Positions 16,612-23,906 of a stretch of 64,000 bases of DNA are shown piece by piece. The stretch comes from an uncultured Clostridia bacterium (lineage in GTDB: Bacteria > Bacillota > Clostridia > Oscillospirales > Acutalibacteraceae): the NCBI GenBank assembly GCA_947595635.1, contig CANQEU010000003.1, forward strand, positions 1 through 64,000. The letters are read 5' to 3'. The translations under genes and the position numbers were made by a program. The notes under the pieces are model-generated. The model was not told the DNA's origin. It searched no databases and saw nothing but the letters and a program-made list of their open reading frames with translations. How positions within the stretch are numbered: the stretch's first letter is position 1; every line of letters begins with the position of its first letter.

Positions 16612-17028
16612 CTAATTAATTTTTCTCGTATAAACGGCATATGAGGATCCAAAATACAGAACATCGCCGTCAATACACCATGTTTCATTTTCAACCTCTG
16701 CTGCCGAAGAGACGTGACGATAAGTATCAGCTCCTGTTTCACCGTCGAACTTTATAGTCAAAGTGCCGTCGCTTGCAATTGAATAGCTGCCGGAATCGTC
16801 ATACATTCCGGTTGAGTCAAAGGAAAATGTTCCGCTGTCGCCGCCCACAAAGGTCAGCACTCCGTCGTCCTTTTCCCATGAACCGGCAAGCGAGGTTGAT
16901 GACCCCTGTACAGTATTGGTGATTATCGGCTTGTTTGTTGTCGTCTCTGTCGTTTTGCAGCCCGAAAAAGCTGAAATAGCCAACATACAAGCAAGCAGCA
17001 ACGGGATAAATTTGATTTTTGTTTTCAT
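16612..17028 (-). CDS. Small predicted lipoprotein
   Basis: The protein is 138 aa. It has a Lys-start signal peptide, a hydrophobic stretch FIPLLLACMLAISAF and lipobox SAFSGC (Cys ~23), so it is predicted to be anchored outside the membrane. The mature part is Thr/Ser-rich, then a likely beta-sandwich of about 95 residues (SLAGSWEKDDGVLTF, then GSYSIASDGTLTIKF), like the small lipocalin-like domains of Clostridia lipoproteins. It lies 39 bp after the TPR zinc-ribbon gene and 52 bp before the Q-rich gene, so it is in the same operon. Role unknown. Confidence 0.75.
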   Translation of the reverse strand: MKTKIKFIPLLLACMLAISAFSGCKTTETTTNKPIITNTVQGSSTSLAGSWEKDDGVLTFVGGDSGTFSFDSTGMYDDSGSYSIASDGTLTIKFDGETGADTYRHVSSAAEVENETWCIDGDVLYFGSSYAVYTRKIN

Positions 17029-17067
17029 ATTGAGTTTCCTCCTTTAATTTATTTAATGAATATTTCA

Positions 17068-18510
17068 TTAATCATCTTTTTTGCTTGTTGCCTTATCAGT
17101 CTCGCTCGAATGTTCGGCTTTTGCTTCATCAATCTTTTCAAAACTTGAATCTCCGAATCCAATTTTTCTAGTTTTCGCCCAATTATTATCATTTTCGTCT
17201 TTTGTAACGATTTTCATGGTTTGCTTTCCACTTATATCAAGATTTATTTCAATCGGTTTTGTTTCCTCCGTTATATTGTCCTTAAACAAAACAAGCTTAT
17301 CATCGACATAAATTGACACTGAGATTTTTGTTTCATTAGATGATTCGGAAGTCACAAATGCAGTAGCAGTAAATGTCTTATATTTTCCCGATAAATTATA
17401 AAGTCCATATGCGTTACCGTATGCGTTATAAATTACACAGCCGTCATAAACATTTCCATACCTATCTTTAACCGCTTCTTCTATAACTTCAACGTTATCT
17501 GAGGATACTGTTGTTATATTTTTCAGCGTTATTGGCATTTTGTTCATTATATCCTCATATGCCGTTTTTATTTTTTCGTTTGACATATACGTTGACTGTG
17601 CGTCCTCAAGCAATTTTAATGCCCCGTTCCAATCCCCGCTTTTTGTATAAGAATAGGCATCATCAACTACACTTTGCACCTGATCTTCTTCGAGTCCGTC
17701 AAGCTTTTTTTGCAGTACGCTGTCACCCGGCATATTCTGTAAAGCGGAATTTAAAAAGCTTTTCGCCTGCAAATAATCCTTAGCGGAAATACATTCCTCA
17801 ACCTGAGTCAGTACCGAATTTCTATATGCTTCCTGTGCTTTAGAAACTCCCTTCTGCGCTTCCTCGGAATCTCCATTTAGCTCAAGCGCATTATTATACA
17901 TTTGAAGTGCGCCTAAATAATTCTTTGCATTATAATATGCATCAGCCTGCTTCAAATCGTTCTGTAAATCGTTTAAATTATTTAATTTACTATTAGTATC
18001 TTCTATATATTTATCAAGATCGGCTTGATAACCTTTAAACTGCTCCAAATTATATATGTTGCCTTTTGCCGCGCTGTAGGTAATACTTCCGTTTTCAAAA
18101 CCTGAAGCTATACTGTCTGCATAACCTTCAAGAGCTTTTACCGTTTCTTCGGACAACTGCTTTCCGTACATTTCAGTTCTGTAAATGCCGTAGGCTTCAC
18201 TTATTTTACCGTCTGAAATAGCGCGGTTCATTTTTGCTTCAGGCTGGTTAAATATTACGAAAAAAATTATAACAACCGCAATTACAACCAGAACACCTGC
18301 CGCCGCTGCAATTACCCATTTAAGCAAGCCTCTATTTTTCTTAATGACGTCATATACCGCCTCGGCTGAATTATTGATAGTATAAGGTTGATTTAACACC
18401 TCTTGTTCTGTCTGAGGTATCGTACTGTTATTTACAGCTGCACCGCACTTATCACAAAAGCGCACATTATCCTCCAGCGGATTGCCACATCGTCCACAAA
18501 ATTGAGACAT
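17068..18510 (-). CDS. Zinc-ribbon membrane protein with TPR-like repeats
   Basis: The protein is 480 aa from ATG 18510, where AAAGAGGAG precedes MSQFCGRCG; the track start (18564) lacks a ribosome site. Residues 1-25 form a zinc ribbon (CGRCGNPLEDNVRFCDKCG), followed by one membrane helix (VIAAAAGVLVVIAVVIIFFVI, ~65-87). About 200 residues of helical TPR-like repeats follow (for example AYYNAKNYLGALQMYNNALE), then a C-terminal beta-rich domain, all outside the membrane. It is first in the operon and directly behind the promoter/operator region. It looks like a surface scaffold or sensor; function unknown. Confidence 0.78.
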   Translation of the reverse strand: MSQFCGRCGNPLEDNVRFCDKCGAAVNNSTIPQTEQEVLNQPYTINNSAEAVYDVIKKNRGLLKWVIAAAAGVLVVIAVVIIFFVIFNQPEAKMNRAISDGKISEAYGIYRTEMYGKQLSEETVKALEGYADSIASGFENGSITYSAAKGNIYNLEQFKGYQADLDKYIEDTNSKLNNLNDLQNDLKQADAYYNAKNYLGALQMYNNALELNGDSEEAQKGVSKAQEAYRNSVLTQVEECISAKDYLQAKSFLNSALQNMPGDSVLQKKLDGLEEDQVQSVVDDAYSYTKSGDWNGALKLLEDAQSTYMSNEKIKTAYEDIMNKMPITLKNITTVSSDNVEVIEEAVKDRYGNVYDGCVIYNAYGNAYGLYNLSGKYKTFTATAFVTSESSNETKISVSIYVDDKLVLFKDNITEETKPIEINLDISGKQTMKIVTKDENDNNWAKTRKIGFGDSSFEKIDEAKAEHSSETDKATSKKDD

Positions 18511-18567
18511 ATTAATCTCCTCTTTCCTTATTACATTGTCGTGATAATATTTCATATTCCGCACATA

Positions 18568-18624
18568 CTACATTTAAATGTAGATTGTGACAAGATTATA
18601 CTACATTCTAATGTAGAATGTCAA
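18568..18624 (-). promoter_or_regulatory. Promoter with two palindromic operators
   Basis: Minus-strand -35 TTGACA (18619-18624) and -10 TATAAT (18595-18600) are 18 bp apart. A palindrome CTACATTCTAATGTAG (18601-18616) fills the spacer. A perfect 16-bp palindrome CTACATTTAAATGTAG (18568-18583) covers the start-site region. The two are offset by 33 bp, about three helical turns, so one protein could bind both on the same face. The natural candidate is the divergent XRE protein at 18666. A weaker plus-strand promoter (TTGTGA 18585-18590, TCTAAT 18607-18612) overlaps the same sites, which would permit autoregulation. Confidence 0.8.
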
Positions 18625-18665
18625 GAGCAATTTTGTTTGTTATCCTCAGTTATGAGGTGGTTTAT

Positions 18666-18935
18666 ATGAAAAAAAGACCTGAGTCTAATTACTCCGGAAT
18701 TATTTTTAAGCTTGCCGATGTTATGAAAGAAAAGGGATATTCAAAAAACAGGCTGTGCGTAAAATGCGGACTGCGCTTTGAAACGGTTCAGGGCTATTAC
18801 AACGGGACGATAAGCCGGGTGGATTTATACGTTCTTGCGGCAATTTGCCGAGAGCTTGGATGCAATGTTCAGGATATTATGGAATACAGCGCCGAGCACG
18901 ACAAAAATGCCCTTTCGCACTTAAATCCTAACTAA
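18666..18935 (+). CDS. Small XRE-type regulator of the zinc-ribbon operon (inferred)
   Basis: The protein is 89 aa, essentially one Cro/CI-like HTH: FKLADVMKEKGYSKNRLCVK, then RFETVQGYYNGTISRVDLYV and LAAICRELGCNVQDIMEY. ATG 18666 follows GAGGTGG; the track start at 18618 lies inside the operator region. It is divergent from the zinc-ribbon operon across 155 bp that contain two palindromic sites, so it is the likely repressor or activator of both. No sensor domain is visible, so the signal is unknown. Confidence 0.82.
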   Translation: MKKRPESNYSGIIFKLADVMKEKGYSKNRLCVKCGLRFETVQGYYNGTISRVDLYVLAAICRELGCNVQDIMEYSAEHDKNALSHLNPN

Positions 18936-19107
18936 GTCATTGGTAAGATTTTTAATACAATATCAATCTATATAAATCGCCTTCGACTGCAAGCGGCTTT
19001 TTATACGCTGAATTTTACAATGGGGCATTAATTTTCCATAAATATGAACAATCTGTTTAATTAACGCAATTTTTATGTAAATTTGCTTGCGATTTGGCGT
19101 ATTCCAC

Positions 19108-19136
19108 TTTACATTTAATAATAAAAATGATAAAAT
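19108..19136 (+). promoter_or_regulatory. Candidate promoter of pyruvate:ferredoxin oxidoreductase
   Basis: TTTACA (19108-19113) and TAAAAT (19131-19136) have 17 bp between them, 95 bp upstream of the ATG. The remaining gap 18936-19107 is AT-rich with no gene seen. Confidence 0.6.
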
Positions 19137-19230
19137 CGTATTAATAAGGTTATAGTCCATTACTATGCCTGTAAGTCAATTCTGCTGAGTTATTTTCTTG
19201 GCGGATTATTATTAAGGAGGAATTTTACCA

Positions 19231-22200
19231 ATGTCCAGAAAAATGAAAACAATGGATGGTAACAGCGCAGCAGCTCATGTGTCATACGCATTTACTGACG
19301 TTGCGGCTATTTACCCAATTACACCGTCGTCTGTAATGGCAGACGAATCTGACAAATACGCGGCAGCCGGACGCAAAAATATCTTCGGCAGAGAGGTTCA
19401 GGTAACCGAGATGCAGTCGGAGGCAGGCGCGGCAGGCGCAGTTCACGGCTCGCTTGCGGCAGGCGCTCTCACAACAACATACACTGCTTCTCAGGGTCTG
19501 CTTCTTATGATTCCAAATATGTATAAAATCGCCGGCGAGCTCCTTCCGGGCGTTATCCACGTTTCGGCACGCGCTCTTGCAAGCCATGCTCTTTCTATCT
19601 TCGGCGACCATTCGGATATTTACGCTTGCCGTCAGACAGGCTATGCTATGCTTTGCTCAAACAGCCCGCAGGAGGTTATGGACCTTGCCGCTGTAGCTCA
19701 CCTTTCAGCAATCAAGGGCAGAGTTCCGTTTTTACACTTCTTCGACGGTTTCCGTACATCGCACGAAATACAGAAGATTGAAACATGGGACTACGACGAC
19801 CTTGCCGAGATGCTCGATTGGGACGCTGTTGAAAGGTTCCGCCGCGGAAGCCTTAACCCTGAGCACCCTGTTATGAGGGGTACCGCTCAGAACGACGATA
19901 TATTCTTCCAGGCAAGAGAGGCGTGCAACAAGTATTACGACGCAATCCCTGAGGTTGTTGTTGAATATATGAACAAGGTCAACGAAAAGTGCGGCACAGA
20001 CTACAAGCCGTTTAACTATTACGGCGCTCCAGACGCAGAGAGAGTAATAGTTGCAATGGGAAGCGTTTGCGACTGTATTGAGGAGGTTGTTGATTACCTC
20101 AACGCATCAGGCGACAAGGTAGGTCTTATTAAGGTAAGACTTTACAGACCGTTTGTTGCAGACTATATGCTTTCAGAGCTTCCAAAGACCGTTAAGACTA
20201 TCTCTGTATTGGACAGAACAAAAGAGCCCGGCTCAATAGGAGAGCCTCTGTATCTTGACGTGCTTGCCGCAATCAACGGCTCAGACTTTGCAAACGTAAC
20301 GGTTTTGACCGGACGTTACGGTCTAAGCTCAAAGGATACAACTCCGGGCGACATCGTTGCCGTATACCGCAATATGGAAGCCGACGCTCCAAAGAAGAGA
20401 TTTACTATCGGCATAGTTGACGATGTTACAAACCTTTCTCTTGAGGTAAAGGAAAATCCCGACACCACCCCGTCATGCACAAAGTCGTGCAAATTCTGGG
20501 GTCTCGGCGCGGACGGTACAGTAGGCGCAAACAAAAACTCAATCAAAATCATCGGCGACCACACCGATATGTACGCTCAGGGCTACTTCGCATACGACTC
20601 CAAAAAATCGGGCGGTCTTACGGTATCTCACCTGCGCTTCGGCTCTCAGCCGATTAAATCAACATATTACATAAGCAAGGCGGACTTTGTTGCCTGCCAC
20701 AACCCGTCTTATGTTGACAAATATGATATGGTAGACGACCTTAAAGAGGGCGGAAGCTTCCTGCTCAACTGTCCTTGGGATATAGACGAGCTTGACAAGC
20801 GCCTGCCGGGCAAGATGAAGAAGATGATTGCCGACAAAAAGATTAACTTCTATACAATAGACGGTATCGCAATAGGCAAGGAAATCGGTCTTGGCGGCAG
20901 AATCAACACGATTTTGCAGTCTGCATTCTTTAAAATCGCAGATATAATTCCTGCCGAGGACGCTAAAAAGTTTATGAAGGACGCTGCAACAAAGTCCTAT
21001 AGCAAAAAGGGTCAGGCTATTGTCGATATGAACCACACAGCTATTGAAAGAGGCGCTCAGGACGTTAAAAAGGTAGAGGTTCCGGCAAGCTGGTCATCAT
21101 GCACAGACGATTCTGAAAAGGTTGTTGTTACCGAGGGCAGACCGGAGGTTGTTGAGTATGTAAACAACATTCTCAACCCTGTAAACGCATACAAGGGAAA
21201 TCAGCTTCCTGTTTCAACCTTCCTCAACCACATCGACGGCACCGTTCCGCAGGGTACTGCCGCTTACGAAAAGAGAGGCGTTGCAGTTGACGTTCCGGAA
21301 TGGCAGTTTGAAAACTGCATTCAGTGCAACCGCTGCTCATATGTTTGTCCGCATGCGGTTATCCGTCCTGTTGCAATGACTGAGGAGGAGCTTGCAAACG
21401 CTCCGGAGGGAACAAACGCAATACCGATGATCGGCGTTCCCGACCTTAAATTCACAATGACTATTTCTACTCTCGACTGCACAGGCTGCGGCTCATGCGC
21501 TCAGGTATGTCCGGGCAAGAAGGGTGCAAAGGCTCTTGTTATGAAGCCGATCGACACTCAGCGTGCAGGTCAGAAGGTATTCAATTACGGCCTTACGCTT
21601 GACAGCAAGGATGCAGTTTCCGAAAAGTTCAAGGAAACCACCGTTAAGGGCAGCCAGTTCAAGCAGCCGCTGCTTGAGTTCTCAGGCGCTTGCGCAGGCT
21701 GCGGAGAAACACCGTATGCTAAGCTTGCAACACAGCTTTTCGGCGACAGAATGTTCATTGCAAACGCAACAGGTTGTTCATCGATTTGGGGCGGCAGCGC
21801 ACCTGCAACTCCTTATACGGTAAACAAGAAGGGCTATGGCCCTGCATGGCAGAACTCTCTGTTTGAGGACAACGCGGAGTTCGGTCTCGGTATGACTCTC
21901 GGTCAGAACGCAATCCGCGACAGACTTGCCGAGTATATAGAGAAAATCGCGCAGCTTACCGACAAGGACGACATAAAGTCAGCCTGCCAAACTTATCTTG
22001 ACACAAGAGAAGACAGCAAGGCGAACAGACCGGCTACAGACGCTCTTATAGAGAAGCTTGAATCAATTGCCGACTGCGACTGCGAGGCAGGTCAGCTTGC
22101 AAAGAAGACCCTCATCGACAAGGATTGCCTTGCAAAGAAGTCAATGTGGATATTCGGCGGCGACGGCTGGGCATACGATATCGGCTTCGGCGGTCTTGAC

Positions 22201-22797
22201 CACGTTATTGCGTCAGGAAAGAACGTGAATATACTCGTATTTGATACCGAGGTTTATTCAAACACAGGCGGTCAGGCTTCAAAGGCTACTCCGGTCGGCT
22301 CTGTTGCACAGTTTGCAGCCGCCGGTAAGAGCGTTAAGAAGAAGGATCTTGCCGCAATAGCAATGAGCTACGGCTATGTATATGTTGCTCAGGTTGCAAT
22401 GGGCGCAGACTTCAACCAGTGCATAAAGGCGTTCACAGAGGCTGAAAGCTACAACGGCCCTTCAATCATCATCGCTTACGCTCCGTGTATAAACCACGGT
22501 ATTAAGGGCGGTATGAGCATTGCTCAGCTTGAGGAGGAAAAGGCTGTTAAGGCAGGCTACTGGAACTGCTTCCGCTTTGACCCGCGTCTTGCTGACGAAG
22601 GCAAAAATCCGTTCACTCTTGACAGCAAGGCTCCGACGGAAAGCTACCGTGACTTCATTATGGGCGAGGTTCGTTACAACTCGCTTACCCGTTCCTTCCC
22701 GGAAAGAGCAGAAAAGCTCTTTGCTGAGGCTGAAGAGGGCGCTGCTAAGAAGTATGAGCATCTTGTTGCTCTTTCAAAGCAGAATGCAGAAGAATAA
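19231..22797 (+). CDS. nifJ: Pyruvate:ferredoxin (flavodoxin) oxidoreductase
   Basis: It decarboxylates pyruvate to acetyl-CoA and CO2 while reducing ferredoxin, the central step of clostridial fermentation. The 1188-aa single-chain form is normal length. In order: N-terminal domain I (AAHVSYAFTDVAAIYPITPS), CoA-binding and gamma-type domains, and a two-cluster ferredoxin domain near 690-780 with CIQCNRCSYVCP and CTGCGSCAQVCP. The C-terminal ThDP domain has GACAGCGETPY, the GDG motif in FGGDGWAYDIGFGG and NTGGQASKATP. The start has AAGGAGG 9 nt upstream. Codon use is visibly more biased than in its neighbours, as expected for a highly expressed gene. It is monocistronic, ending at a strong terminator. 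Confidence 0.97.
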   Translation: MSRKMKTMDGNSAAAHVSYAFTDVAAIYPITPSSVMADESDKYAAAGRKNIFGREVQVTEMQSEAGAAGAVHGSLAAGALTTTYTASQGLLLMIPNMYKIAGELLPGVIHVSARALASHALSIFGDHSDIYACRQTGYAMLCSNSPQEVMDLAAVAHLSAIKGRVPFLHFFDGFRTSHEIQKIETWDYDDLAEMLDWDAVERFRRGSLNPEHPVMRGTAQNDDIFFQAREACNKYYDAIPEVVVEYMNKVNEKCGTDYKPFNYYGAPDAERVIVAMGSVCDCIEEVVDYLNASGDKVGLIKVRLYRPFVADYMLSELPKTVKTISVLDRTKEPGSIGEPLYLDVLAAINGSDFANVTVLTGRYGLSSKDTTPGDIVAVYRNMEADAPKKRFTIGIVDDVTNLSLEVKENPDTTPSCTKSCKFWGLGADGTVGANKNSIKIIGDHTDMYAQGYFAYDSKKSGGLTVSHLRFGSQPIKSTYYISKADFVACHNPSYVDKYDMVDDLKEGGSFLLNCPWDIDELDKRLPGKMKKMIADKKINFYTIDGIAIGKEIGLGGRINTILQSAFFKIADIIPAEDAKKFMKDAATKSYSKKGQAIVDMNHTAIERGAQDVKKVEVPASWSSCTDDSEKVVVTEGRPEVVEYVNNILNPVNAYKGNQLPVSTFLNHIDGTVPQGTAAYEKRGVAVDVPEWQFENCIQCNRCSYVCPHAVIRPVAMTEEELANAPEGTNAIPMIGVPDLKFTMTISTLDCTGCGSCAQVCPGKKGAKALVMKPIDTQRAGQKVFNYGLTLDSKDAVSEKFKETTVKGSQFKQPLLEFSGACAGCGETPYAKLATQLFGDRMFIANATGCSSIWGGSAPATPYTVNKKGYGPAWQNSLFEDNAEFGLGMTLGQNAIRDRLAEYIEKIAQLTDKDDIKSACQTYLDTREDSKANRPATDALIEKLESIADCDCEAGQLAKKTLIDKDCLAKKSMWIFGGDGWAYDIGFGGLDHVIASGKNVNILVFDTEVYSNTGGQASKATPVGSVAQFAAAGKSVKKKDLAAIAMSYGYVYVAQVAMGADFNQCIKAFTEAESYNGPSIIIAYAPCINHGIKGGMSIAQLEEEKAVKAGYWNCFRFDPRLADEGKNPFTLDSKAPTESYRDFIMGEVRYNSLTRSFPERAEKLFAEAEEGAAKKYEHLVALSKQNAEE

Positions 22798-22821
22798 TAT
22801 TTAATTCATATTGTCTTGATT

Positions 22822-22856
22822 GCGGTTCGTATGCAAAAGCATACGAACCGCTTTTT
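22822..22856 (+). terminator. Terminator of pyruvate:ferredoxin oxidoreductase
   Basis: GCGGTTCGTATGC pairs perfectly with GCATACGAACCGC across AAAA and is followed by TTTTTG. Confidence 0.92.
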
Positions 22857-22870
22857 GTTGCAGAAAGGGA

Positions 22871-22912
22871 AGCAATATAAAATGGGTATTTAGCAATATA
22901 AAATGGGTATTT
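22871..22912. repeat. 21-bp tandem duplication
   Basis: Two exact head-to-tail copies of a 21-mer that begins AGCAATATAAAATGGG occupy 22871-22891 and 22892-22912. They lie just after the oxidoreductase terminator. Confidence 0.9.
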
Positions 22913-22979
22913 TAATTATATTATTTTGTGTGCCGGCAGACTATGACCGCAGGCAGACCGCCTTACGGCGACCTGCCTG

Positions 22980-23037
22980 CTGCTTTAATATTATGTTATA
23001 TCAACGGAGGAGCTGACGCTCCCCCGTAAGCCCCCAC
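22980..23037. repeat. 58-bp intergenic repeat, copy 1
   Basis: By eye it matches 23576-23633 at 55 of 58 positions. It contains TTATGTTATATCAACGG followed by a hairpin, GGAGC/GCTCC, with a C-rich end. A diverged relative of its second half (GTGGAGCTGACGC) is seen near 35954. Confidence 0.88.
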
Positions 23038-23338
23038 TTTCTCGCTCAATAATTTATTTGATTTTAAATTCGTGCCACTGTCTGCAAAATATTGCAGGCG
23101 AATAATCAATCTTCCCTAACAGGGCAGAATGTCGAGCGCAAACTTTCCAAAGCAAGCAAAAGCTTAAAAGTAAATATCCCCCATAAACGAGAGATGTTTC
23201 CGAACGAAATAAAATGTTTCGGGGCGACTTTTGCGTAAGCAAACGAAAAGTTAAACATTGAACCGTTAATCGCGGGTGGAAGCGGAACGTCAGATAGATT
23301 TAACAAATGGTGTATAGCGGAAAGAACCAGCGGGGTTT

Positions 23339-23459
23339 GCAAAGGGATCCCCCTTTGCCTGGGGGTTGGGGATTTTTAAGGGGAAGGGCGCCGTAGCCCT
23401 TTCCCTTAAACGTCCTTTGCTTTCTTTCCCACGAGGGAAAGAAAGTGCCTGCCCGGCAC
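23339..23459. other. Cluster of strong hairpins
   Basis: A 15-bp stem TTTAAGGGGAAGGGC/GCCCTTTCCCTTAAA (23375-23389 with 23396-23410, one G.U pair) is followed by CTTTCTTTCCC/GGGAAAGAAAG (23420-23445) and GTGCC/GGCAC (23445-23459). GCAAAGG at 23339 can close the first part with CCTTTGC at 23414, or pair locally with CCCTTTGC at 23351. No T-run follows, so this is not a plain terminator. The minus-strand 67-aa ORF here is a by-product of the repeats. Confidence 0.7.
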
Positions 23460-23575
23460 GAGGGCGAAGTAGAGTTAAAATCTTATTTTTCAAAGCAAGG
23501 AAAACTTTAATTTAAAATAAAATTTATTTTTGCACCTTATGACCGCAGCGTTGCCGACTTACGCCGGTAACGCTG

Positions 23576-23633
23576 CTGCTTTAATATTATGTTATATCAA
23601 CGGGGGAGCTGAGGCTCCCCCGTAACCCCCCAC
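23576..23633. repeat. 58-bp intergenic repeat, copy 2
   Basis: This is the partner of 22980-23037, with three mismatches. Its hairpin ACGGGGGAGC/GCTCCCCCGT is perfect here. It is preceded, like copy 1, by a GC-rich hairpin (23545-23576) of different sequence. Confidence 0.88.
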
Positions 23634-23703
23634 CTGCTCGCAAAAAAATTTATATTAATGTCAGCTTTACGGGCGTAAAAACTAAAGCAAGCAAAATTAC
23701 TTA

Positions 23704-23818
23704 TGCGAGAATGATGAGGTGCAGGAGAAGCGAAACTCCTCCTGCAAAAAATAAAACAGTCCCGCTGCACGGCAGCGCTGACTGCGGTTCAAGGATTGCA
23801 TATGCAAAAACGCTTTTA
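23704..23818 (-). repeat. Dispersed 3' hairpin element, copy A
   Basis: It shares TGCGAGAATGATGAGGTGCA and a following block around CTGACTGCGGTTCAAGGATT with copy B (36068-36193); the second block also occurs in copy C (51735-51803). It contains two hairpins, TGCAGGAG/CTCCTGCA and CAGTC..CGCTGC/GCAGCG..GACTG. On the minus strand the second is followed by TTTTATTTTTT, so it may terminate cysS, whose stop codon is about 90 bp away. Confidence 0.8.
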
Positions 23819-23827
23819 CTAAAGGCC

Positions 23828-23864
23828 GCGCGGCGCAGAAGAAATTGAATCTTCTGCGCCGCGC
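23828..23864. terminator. Terminator-like hairpin after cysS
   Basis: GCGCGGCGCAGAAG pairs perfectly with CTTCTGCGCCGCGC across 9 nt, 43 bp after the cysS stop. The T-tract on the minus strand is short (CCTTTAG), so efficiency is uncertain. Confidence 0.65.
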
Positions 23865-23906
23865 TTTAATTAAATATTAAATTCATAATAAAACAACAAG
23901 GTCACT

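Larger units (their letters stand above)
22858..23906. other. 1-kb gene-free mosaic of hairpins and repeats
   Basis: I see no credible gene here. In order it holds a 21-bp tandem duplication, a hairpin at 22949-22980, repeat copy 1 (22980-23037), about 280 bp of unassigned sequence, a dense hairpin cluster (23339-23459), a hairpin at 23545-23576, repeat copy 2 (23576-23633), a copy of the 3' hairpin element (23704-23818), and a terminator-like hairpin (23828-23864). The layout hairpin, then 58-bp repeat, occurs twice, so the region looks built by duplication. Confidence 0.75.

Noticed and set aside
23054-23342. 62-aa and 78-aa minus-strand ORFs in the same gap
   Set aside because: They overlap each other in different frames, lack good ribosome sites and look like repeat-derived sequence. 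A real small protein cannot be fully excluded.
23290-23493. 67-aa minus-strand ORF in the repeat mosaic
   Set aside because: It runs through three strong hairpins; composition follows the palindromes, so it is likely a repeat by-product.
22858-23906. CRISPR array
   Set aside because: Repeats are few, of different kinds and unevenly spaced; no cas genes are in the window.
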